Below are positions 7,113 through 12,842 of a stretch of 15,736 nt of DNA, piece after piece. This DNA comes from Atopobiaceae bacterium. Its GTDB lineage: Bacteria > Actinomycetota > Coriobacteriia > Coriobacteriales > Atopobiaceae. A program made the translations under genes and the position numbers. The notes under the pieces are model-generated. The model saw only the letters and a list, made by a program, of their open reading frames with translations, had not been told where the DNA came from and made no database searches. Numbering within the stretch: position 1 is the stretch's first letter; each line of letters opens with the position of its first letter. The stretch lies in the NCBI GenBank assembly GCA_017510875.1, contig JAFWLX010000113.1, positions 1 through 15,736 on the forward strand, in the 5' to 3' direction.

Positions 7113-7499
7113 ATGACCAAGGCACCAAAGACAACCATTGAGTCAACGCCCGAGGTTGAAGAGGCGCGCTCGACATATGCGCAGGATACGCCCCGCGAGG
7201 CCCCGCGCCCAGCGACGCCAGAGCCGCCGGTCCAGGCTCCCCAGACTGCCAGCGAGCAGCCCAAGGCTGGGTTTGTGGCCCAGGTGCAGCGCTTGGTGCA
7301 GGGCCACGAGCATGCCGTCTTGGGTGGCATTGCCGGTTTGGTGATAGCCCTGCTCATGTTTTTAGTAGGATTCTGGCAAACGCTGTTCATTTGCCTGCTG
7401 GTGTTTGTGGGCATTGCGTTGGGCCAGTATCTTGATGGCGACCCAAAGATCATCAATTGGATTCGCCGCCTGCTGGCCCGCGAGCACGACGAGGGATAG
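7113..7499 (+). CDS. DUF2273-family small membrane protein of the Asp23 operon
   Basis: A 128-residue protein. Residues 1-65 are Pro/Ala/Glu-rich and probably disordered. The remainder holds two membrane segments, GGIAGLVIALLMFLVGFW and QTLFICLLVFVGIALGQYLD, ending with a basic WIRRLLAREH tail. The pattern GFWxTLxxxLLVxxGxxxGxYLD is that of the DUF2273 proteins found beside amaP and asp23 in Gram-positive bacteria; their molecular role is not established. The ATG at 7113 is preferred to a GTG at 7107 because GGGAG (7101-7105) is correctly spaced only for the ATG. The long Pro/Ala-rich N-terminal extension is unusual, since most relatives consist of little more than the membrane part. Confidence 0.78.
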   Translation: MTKAPKTTIESTPEVEEARSTYAQDTPREAPRPATPEPPVQAPQTASEQPKAGFVAQVQRLVQGHEHAVLGGIAGLVIALLMFLVGFWQTLFICLLVFVGIALGQYLDGDPKIINWIRRLLAREHDEG

Positions 7500-7556
7500 T
7501 AGGCTGACACATCGGCTGCGCCCATCGCGTGGCACAAGAGAGGTACTAAGCATAGG

Positions 7557-7575
7557 TGGCAGGCCCGCCCTGCCA
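7557..7575 (+). other. Short hairpin before asp23
   Basis: TGGCAGG (7557-7563) pairs with CCTGCCA (7569-7575) around a five-base loop, six bases before the asp23 ribosome site AAAGGA (7582-7587). There is no T-tract, so it is not a normal terminator. It could stabilise or partly insulate the asp23 part of the operon message. Confidence 0.3.
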
Positions 7576-7595
7576 AGCCAGAAAGGACATGACCT

Positions 7596-8228
7596 ATGAG
7601 CACGAACGATACCGTTAAGACCGACGACCAGGTTGCAGAAGAGCTCCCCAAGGTAGAGACGCACCTTGAGGTTGAACCGACTCCCGTGGATGCCGCAGCA
7701 GAGGAGGGCGAGAGGGAGGCAAGCGTCTACACCGACTTTGACGACGAGGACGTAGAGTCCGAGGACTCGCTCACCTTCTCTAACGGCGTCATCGAGAAGA
7801 TCGTTGCCCTTGCCATGCGAGACGTTCCGGGTGTGGTGGGTATGAAGGGCGGCTTCATCAACCGCGTGCAGGATGCCTTTGGCGTGCGCGACGCGCGCAG
7901 GGGCGTGACGGTCGAGGTAACCCCCGACAGCGCCGTGCGCGTGAACGTGGCCGTGTTCATTGCATATGGCTCGTATGCGCCGCAGGTGTTTGAGGACGTC
8001 AAGCATGCAGTGGTGGACGCTGTAAGCGGCATGACTGGTCTTGAGGTTGCCGGCGTCAACCTGCGCATTGAAGACGTGCTCACCGAGGAGGAGATTGAAG
8101 CGCGCCTGCCCAAGGCCTCTGACGTGGTGTCCGCTGACGAGATTGACCAGTCGCAGGACGTGCTGTTTGACAACAGGACTTCGGCAGAGCCCGACACAGA
8201 CAAAAAGGCCGAAGAGGCCAAGGAGTAA
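7596..8228 (+). CDS. Asp23/Gls24 family envelope stress protein
   Basis: A 210-residue cytosolic protein with an acidic, disordered N-terminal 55 residues, a central Asp23 domain (about 58-165) and an acidic charged tail. Domain hallmarks include SNGVIEKIVALAMRDVPGV, GVTVEVTPDSAVRVNVAVF and a C-terminal GLEVAGVNLRIEDVL. Asp23 is an abundant protein that coats the membrane through AmaP and responds to cell-wall stress in Firmicutes; coriobacteria carry related operons. AAAGGA (7582-7587) supports the start. A 96-base gap with a small hairpin separates it from the DUF2273 gene, so it may have an additional promoter or altered expression. A perfect 11-base terminator stem follows, ending the three-gene unit. 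The acidic N-terminal extension is longer than in staphylococcal Asp23. Confidence 0.88.
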   Translation: MSTNDTVKTDDQVAEELPKVETHLEVEPTPVDAAAEEGEREASVYTDFDDEDVESEDSLTFSNGVIEKIVALAMRDVPGVVGMKGGFINRVQDAFGVRDARRGVTVEVTPDSAVRVNVAVFIAYGSYAPQVFEDVKHAVVDAVSGMTGLEVAGVNLRIEDVLTEEEIEARLPKASDVVSADEIDQSQDVLFDNRTSAEPDTDKKAEEAKE

Positions 8229-8244
8229 GGCTCAGTGGCTCAAG

Positions 8245-8278
8245 GCGGCCCCCAATGCATGCGTTGGGGGCCGCTTGT
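8245..8278 (+). terminator. Terminator of the amaP-asp23 operon
   Basis: An 11-base perfect stem, GCGGCCCCCAA (8245-8255) with TTGGGGGCCGC (8264-8274), has an eight-base loop and a short T-rich tail (TTGT). It lies 16 bases after the asp23 stop. The tail is weak, but the stem is strong and well placed. Confidence 0.75.
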
Positions 8279-8303
8279 GCGCAAAGACGGGTAAGGTGCG
8301 GGT

Positions 8304-9317
8304 GTGACTGCGCAAAACAAGGGGACCATACACTACATTCAGTGGGTTCGCGCCGTGGGCGCGGTGGCCATTGTGCTGCTGCATGCCTTTGTGACCATGC
8401 GCATTGCCTATAGCGCGGAGGTCTTGGGTGCAGGGCGTCTGGCCTTAGAGGAGGCCATCTCCATTGTGTTCACGCGTTGGGCCGTTCCCGTGTTCTTCAT
8501 GATCAGCGGTGCCCTTATGCTTGATCCCCAGCGCGAGATGGGCTGGAAGAAGCTGCTGGGGCACGTGTGGCGCCTGGCGTTTGTGCTGCTCACCTTTGGC
8601 TTTGGGTTCTGCATTGCCGAGTGCGTGGTAAACGCGGGGGAGTTTAGCGCCCCCATGTTGCTCGACGCCTTTAACCATCTGCTTGACCAGGACTCCTGGG
8701 ATCACATGTGGTACGTCTACGAGCTTTTGGGCTTCTACCTTATGACACCGCTCATACGGCCATGGGTGGCGCAGGCCTCGCGCGAGGAGTACGGAAAGGT
8801 GGCCTTTTGGGCCTGCGTGCTGTTGCTGGGCACCCGCGCCGTGTCGGGCTTTCTACCGTACGCTATGTATTACGGCGTGAGCATCCCGCACTGCTTTGCG
8901 TACTACCTCATCGGCTATTACGTGATTACCTACCTGGAGCTTGACACGCGCTGGATAGTGGCTGGCTTGGTGTCGCTTGTGTCTATGCTGGTGCTCTCGG
9001 TGGGCTTTGGGTGCGACTGGGTAACCGAGCCCATCCGCGCCTTTGTGACTCCCTATTCCATAGCGGTGCTGCTTGCCTTCAAGCGCTACCTTGATGTGTC
9101 GTTGGACAAATATCCCGTTGTCTCGCTTATTGCCGACTACAGCTTTGGCATCTATTTGATTCACCCCGCCTTCCAGCACGCCATGGTCATGCTGCGCGAC
9201 ATGAGTGCCTATCCCGCCGTGGTGGCAGACATTGCGCTTACGGTGATCCCGCTTGTTCTGTCGATAGCCGCCATCTGGCTGCTGCGGCTCATCCCCGGCT
9301 TTAAGGGCAAGATTTAA
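8304..9317 (+). CDS. Acyltransferase 3 family integral membrane protein
   Basis: A 337-residue polytopic membrane protein with about ten hydrophobic segments, matching the acyltransferase 3 family (OafB/WecH-like). The family's R-X10-H motif is present as R16 ... H27 in QWVRAVGAVAIVLLHAFV. It is followed by the typical RWAVPVFFMISGALML segment and a late SFGIYLIHPAF motif. Members move acyl groups, usually acetyl from acetyl-CoA, onto extracellular sugars or lipids; the substrate here is unknown. The start is a GTG at 8304 with weak upstream AAGGTG (8293-8298). The next in-frame ATG (residue 29) would remove the catalytic His, so it is rejected. It stands alone between the asp23 terminator and the cysK promoter. 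A surface-glycan target is an inference from family and neighbours. Confidence 0.87.
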   Translation: MTAQNKGTIHYIQWVRAVGAVAIVLLHAFVTMRIAYSAEVLGAGRLALEEAISIVFTRWAVPVFFMISGALMLDPQREMGWKKLLGHVWRLAFVLLTFGFGFCIAECVVNAGEFSAPMLLDAFNHLLDQDSWDHMWYVYELLGFYLMTPLIRPWVAQASREEYGKVAFWACVLLLGTRAVSGFLPYAMYYGVSIPHCFAYYLIGYYVITYLELDTRWIVAGLVSLVSMLVLSVGFGCDWVTEPIRAFVTPYSIAVLLAFKRYLDVSLDKYPVVSLIADYSFGIYLIHPAFQHAMVMLRDMSAYPAVVADIALTVIPLVLSIAAIWLLRLIPGFKGKI

Positions 9318-9383
9318 TGGGAGCGGCTGGCCCGTGAAAAGCAACTGACGCCGGCCTGCCTTCAACTTGTAACATCATCGCCC

Positions 9384-9414
9384 TTGACAAATCCTAGTAC
9401 AGCACTAGGATATA
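9384..9414 (+). promoter_or_regulatory. cysK promoter with operator-like palindrome
   Basis: A consensus -35 box, TTGACA (9384-9389), is followed by an A/T-rich -10 region within 9406-9414 (TAGGAT at 16 bases spacing or GGATAT at 18). Between and overlapping the boxes lies a perfect inverted repeat, ATCCTAGT (9391-9398) and ACTAGGAT (9404-9411), with a five-base spacer. A dimeric repressor bound there would block RNA polymerase. Size and symmetry would fit an Rrf2-type cysteine regulator (CymR-like), but the protein is not in the window. The predicted transcription start falls at or next to the ATG of the leader peptide at 9419. Confidence 0.75.
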
Positions 9415-9418
9415 AATC

Positions 9419-9496
9419 ATGAAGACGCTTAGTGACATATTTGAGTGCTGTTGCACATGTGTCGTGCCCGGGTCTGCTACGGCCAGCATCTGCTAG
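9419..9496 (+). CDS. Cysteine-rich leader peptide of cysK (putative attenuator peptide)
   Basis: A 25-codon reading frame from ATG 9419 to TAG 9494-9496. It begins MKTLSDIFE, has four Cys codons within five positions (CCCTC, codons 10-14, 9446-9460), and ends PGSATASIC. It starts within a few bases of the expected transcription start, so it may be translated from a leaderless message. The only SD-like AGGA overlaps the promoter and operator. A cluster of Cys codons just ahead of a cysteine synthase gene is what is expected of a peptide that makes ribosomes pause when charged Cys-tRNA is short. Polycysteine-encoding leaderless short ORFs acting as cysteine-responsive attenuators are known in mycobacteria. 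The peptide itself probably has no other function. Confidence 0.7.
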   Translation: MKTLSDIFECCCTCVVPGSATASIC

Positions 9497-9542
9497 ATGC
9501 GTGAGGTCAAGGCTCGGGCGTAAAGCCGTAACACCTGCTTTT
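9466..9542 (+). promoter_or_regulatory. Putative attenuator stems between leader peptide and cysK
   Basis: GCCCGGGTCT (9466-9475), directly after the Cys codons, pairs with AGGCTCGGGC (9510-9519) over ten bases (two G-T) and encloses a GCATCT-GCT-AGATGC hairpin (9486-9500) that holds the leader stop codon. Competing pairings exist: TACGGC (9478-9483) with GCCGTA (9525-9530), and GGCT (9511-9514) with AGCC (9524-9527) nested in AGGT/ACCT (9504-9507/9533-9536), ending at TTTT (9539-9542). The last is the candidate terminator; the ten-base stem would take up its GGCT strand and so act as antiterminator. The terminator stem is broken, so the mechanism is inferred. Confidence 0.5.
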
Positions 9543-9590
9543 AATCCATCACCTGTGCGCACGAGGCGCACATAGCCTAAGGAGACTTCT

Positions 9591-10502
9591 ATGTCGTATG
9601 CTGCAGCTATCGAGAACCTGATTGGTTCTACTCCTCTTGTCGACCTTTCCGCGCTTACTGGTGGCCGCGTGACCATTTTGGGAAAGCGCGAGGCTGCAAA
9701 TCCGGGCGGGTCCGTTAAGGATCGTATTGCCCGTGCCATGGTTGATGCAGCCGAGGCAGACGGCAGCTTGCCATCTGGCGGCACTATCATCGAGCCTACC
9801 AGCGGAAACACGGGCGTGGGCCTTGCCATGATAGCGGCAGAGCGTGGCTACCAGATGATTCTTGTCATGCCCGAGACGATGTCTATCGAGCGTCGCAAGC
9901 TTGCACAGGCCTATGGAGCGCGTATTGTGCTGACCCCCGGCTCCGAGGGAATGAAGGGCGCAGTTGCGCGCGCCAACGATCTGTTGGCCGAGACCCCCGG
10001 CGCGATCACTGCCGGCCAGTTTGAGAACCCAGCCAATCCCAAGGCTCACTACGAGACCACCGGTCCCGAGATCTGGGCAGACACCGAAGGTGCCGTTGAC
10101 GTGCTGGTTGCAGGCGTGGGAACAGGCGGAACCGTCTCTGGCACCGGCCGTTATCTTAAGGAGCAGAAGGCTAGCGTCGAGGTGGTGGCAGTGGAGCCCG
10201 CCGAGTCTCCCGTGCTTTCTGGAGGCGCCCCTGGCGCGCATCGCATTCAGGGCATAGGAGCAGGCTTTGTGCCCAAGACCTACGATGCACAGGTGGTAGA
10301 CCAGGTCCACCCGATTGCATCGGATACGGCCATCGCAGTCAAGCAGCGCCTTGCGCGCGAGCTTGGCGTGTTTGTGGGCATCTCGTCCGGCGCTGCCGTG
10401 GCCGCCGCCCTCGATCTGGCACAGACAGGCGACTACGACGGCAAGACCATCGTGGCCATTCTTCCCGACACAGGCGAGCGTTACCTCTCGATGGACGTGT
10501 AG
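9591..10502 (+). CDS. cysK: Cysteine synthase A (O-acetylserine sulfhydrylase)
   Basis: A 303-residue PLP enzyme that makes L-cysteine from O-acetylserine and sulfide. Seen: IGSTPLV near the N-terminus, the PLP lysine in NPGGSVKDR (K43), the substrate loop EPTSGNTG (S71-G75), the phosphate-binding GTGGT (177-181) and a C-terminal GISSGAAVAAAL with LPDTGERYLSM, all typical of CysK. Length is normal. The ribosome site AAGGAG (9579-9584) is ideal. A TGTGCGC/GCGCACA hairpin (9554-9572) lies just upstream of it and could affect access. Some residues differ from the E. coli enzyme near the cofactor (REAANPGGS). No cysE is visible nearby. A strong hairpin after the stop suggests a single-gene unit controlled by the upstream promoter, palindrome and leader. 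Confidence 0.94.
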   Translation: MSYAAAIENLIGSTPLVDLSALTGGRVTILGKREAANPGGSVKDRIARAMVDAAEADGSLPSGGTIIEPTSGNTGVGLAMIAAERGYQMILVMPETMSIERRKLAQAYGARIVLTPGSEGMKGAVARANDLLAETPGAITAGQFENPANPKAHYETTGPEIWADTEGAVDVLVAGVGTGGTVSGTGRYLKEQKASVEVVAVEPAESPVLSGGAPGAHRIQGIGAGFVPKTYDAQVVDQVHPIASDTAIAVKQRLARELGVFVGISSGAAVAAALDLAQTGDYDGKTIVAILPDTGERYLSMDV

Positions 10503-10524
10503 CCTAGCGTAAGGTACTGTTCGT

Positions 10525-10558
10525 AACTTCTCACGGCCCCGCCGGGCCGTGAGAAGTT
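10525..10558 (+). terminator. Terminator-like hairpin after cysK
   Basis: A perfect 15-base stem, AACTTCTCACGGCCC (10525-10539) with GGGCCGTGAGAAGTT (10544-10558), has a CGCC loop, 22 bases after the cysK stop. No T-tract follows directly (GCTCTCTTC), although TTTT occurs at 10573-10576. It probably ends the cysK transcript or protects its 3' end. Confidence 0.7.
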
Positions 10559-10670
10559 GCTCTCTTCAAACCTTTTATAGCATTGCGCCTCCATCCGGCG
10601 CATAGCCGCGCGGAGCTCCTATATCATTGGTGATAGCCGTTTGCTCTCACATGCCTGATCGGAGTGTCGC

Positions 10671-12719
10671 ATGGACGCAAATTCTCGCAGTATCCTTGGG
10701 CTTATTGCCGAGATGAACACGCGCTTTATCGTTCCTGTCTATCAGCGTCCCTACTCGTGGGGCGATCAGCAGTGCCTGCAGCTGTGGGATGACATCCTTG
10801 CCTGCGGACGGCAGCGCGAGTCGTTCCACTTTACGGGGTCCATTGTGACCATACAGGACGGCACCATGTCGGCCGAGGGCGTGACGCCGCTTCTGCTTAT
10901 CGACGGCCAGCAGCGCATCACCACCATAACGCTGCTGCTCATTGCCCTGGCGCGCCTGGCGGGGAGTAATACCAAAAAGAACCTCCCGTTCACGCGCGAG
11001 GAGATTGTGGATAGTGGCTACCTTACCAACCACTTCCGCTCGGGCGAGGACCACTACAAGCTCACCCTCTCAAAAAACGACCATGCAACCTTTAAGTCGC
11101 TCATCGACAACCTCGAGGATCCGCAGGTGGCTGTGGTGGAAGGCTCCGATCGTCTGCTAGACAACCTCAGCTTTTTTGAGCATCGCGTGTCGGTGCTCGA
11201 CGACGTCTCGTCGGTGTGGGCAGGGCTGCAGCGTCTGGAGGTTGTCTCCATCTCGCTCACGCAAGGTCAGGACAAGCCGCAGGCAATCTTTGAGTCAATG
11301 AACTCAACCGGTAAGGACCTCTCGTCGGCAGACCTCAGTCGCAACTTTGTGCTGATGGCCTATCCGGTGGAAGAGCAGTACGACATGTACCAGACGTACT
11401 GGCGTCCCATCGAGGACATACTGGGCGCCGATGCCTATGGCAAGACCTTTGACGACTTTATTCGCAGCTACTTTACGGTGGCCTATGCGCCTGAGTCTAT
11501 GGCCAAGGCCGATGTGTATCAAACGTTTAAGCGGTACGTGCTGTTTAACGGTTATCACCGCAATGACCGCATGAAGAATTTGAGCCTTAAGATCAAGCGC
11601 TTTGCCAGCTATTACTCGCGTGTCACCACCGGTAAGGTAGACGATGCCGACGTTGCTGTGGCGCTGCACCGCATGTCGCTTTTGGACATGCCGGTCATTA
11701 ACCCGCTGCTTTTGTCGCTCTTTGACTGCTACGACCACCAGGTGTTTACGCGCGATGAGTTTTTGGGCATGGTGGCCATGCTCGAAAGCTACCTGTTGCG
11801 TCGCGCCGTGTGTGACTGCGAGATAAGCGTGCTGGCGCCCTTTGTGGCCTCGCTCATCGCGCGTCTTGATGCCGTGCGCAACGAGGACGGCAACGTGGTG
11901 GAGGCCCTTGCCGCCATGCTGCTTAACGAGGCGGGCTCGCCGCGGCGCTTCCCAAGTGACGCGGAGTTTGCGCATGCCCTGCAGGCGCGCGACTGCTATG
12001 GCTTCTCGCGCATCTTCTTCTTGCTGGCAGCCCTTGAGGCCAAGCTCGGGGGCGGCTGCATGCCGCTTCGCAGTGGCTGGACCGTTGAGCACGTGATGCC
12101 GCTGTATGCCCTGCGCAACGCCGAGTGGGCCCAGATGATTGGCGCCCATAGCGAGCGCGCCTTTGAGGAGACCATTAACAGCTTGGGCAACCTGACGCTT
12201 ACCACCGCTGCATTTGACCTGCTAGAGGGCACGTTTGAGGAGAAGCTGGCGCGCGTGCGGGGACAGGAGGGCGATGCTCACCTGGCGATATCGGCCGACA
12301 TCCTCGAGTCGTCGCAATGGGGCCCGTACCAGATTCGCATGCGTACCGAGAAGCTCACGCGCGTGGCCTTGTCCATCTGGGCCATCCCCGACCTGCCCGA
12401 GGAGGCCTGCAGGGCATACCGTCCGTCGCGCTCGGCCGCTGCGGGAGAGCAGGCAAGCTTTGCCGACCTCTTTGAGGCGGGGCTGGTAGAGATGGACGAT
12501 GTGCTCGTGAGCGCAAATCCGCTGTATCCCGGCAGGGCAACCGTTACCTCGCGCGGCAAGATCATGCTGGCAAACGGCGAGATGTTTGACGATCCCACCG
12601 AGGCATACGAGCGGTTCCTTACCTCACAAGGCGCGTTTGTCGATGGCCTTAACGGCTGGATGAACTGGCGCCGAGGCGAAGGCGGCCCGCTGCTCGATGC
12701 CCTGCGTGAGGGACTGTAG
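10671..12719 (+). CDS. GmrSD-like DUF262/DUF1524 protein with RAMA-like C-terminus (putative type IV restriction)
   Basis: A 682-residue protein. The N-terminal DUF262 domain carries VPVYQRPYSW (21-30) and LLIDGQQRITT (75-85), the ParB-like nucleotide-handling motifs of GmrS-type subunits, followed by AIFESMNSTGKDLSSADLSRN. Near residue 470 comes a DUF1524/HNH segment, WTVEHVMP (470-477) with LGNLTLT (505-511), as in the GmrD nuclease. The last roughly 85 residues, ending in VDGLNGWMNWRR, resemble the RAMA/DUF4357 module found in restriction and DNA-modification proteins. GmrSD enzymes cut phage DNA carrying modified cytosine, so a solitary defence role is likely but not shown. No methyltransferase or partner gene lies next to it. 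The start has a modest site (CGGAG, 10660-10664). A 6-base hairpin (10584-10602) lies upstream; no clear promoter was found. Confidence 0.87.
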   Translation: MDANSRSILGLIAEMNTRFIVPVYQRPYSWGDQQCLQLWDDILACGRQRESFHFTGSIVTIQDGTMSAEGVTPLLLIDGQQRITTITLLLIALARLAGSNTKKNLPFTREEIVDSGYLTNHFRSGEDHYKLTLSKNDHATFKSLIDNLEDPQVAVVEGSDRLLDNLSFFEHRVSVLDDVSSVWAGLQRLEVVSISLTQGQDKPQAIFESMNSTGKDLSSADLSRNFVLMAYPVEEQYDMYQTYWRPIEDILGADAYGKTFDDFIRSYFTVAYAPESMAKADVYQTFKRYVLFNGYHRNDRMKNLSLKIKRFASYYSRVTTGKVDDADVAVALHRMSLLDMPVINPLLLSLFDCYDHQVFTRDEFLGMVAMLESYLLRRAVCDCEISVLAPFVASLIARLDAVRNEDGNVVEALAAMLLNEAGSPRRFPSDAEFAHALQARDCYGFSRIFFLLAALEAKLGGGCMPLRSGWTVEHVMPLYALRNAEWAQMIGAHSERAFEETINSLGNLTLTTAAFDLLEGTFEEKLARVRGQEGDAHLAISADILESSQWGPYQIRMRTEKLTRVALSIWAIPDLPEEACRAYRPSRSAAAGEQASFADLFEAGLVEMDDVLVSANPLYPGRATVTSRGKIMLANGEMFDDPTEAYERFLTSQGAFVDGLNGWMNWRRGEGGPLLDALREGL

Positions 12720-12842
12720 CAGGGCGCGAAAAGTGGCTATGGCGTGTGTTGACTCTTGCTGTGGTAACCTGTTTTCTTGCCTAGATAACTTGATTCTCTA
12801 TGTCCCTTGTGGCATGTGATACGGAAAAGGATGGGGGGGCAT

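Noticed and set aside
9325..9355. GGCTGGC ... GCCGGCC as a terminator of the acyltransferase gene
   Set aside because: The stem includes a wobble, the loop is long and no T-tract follows.
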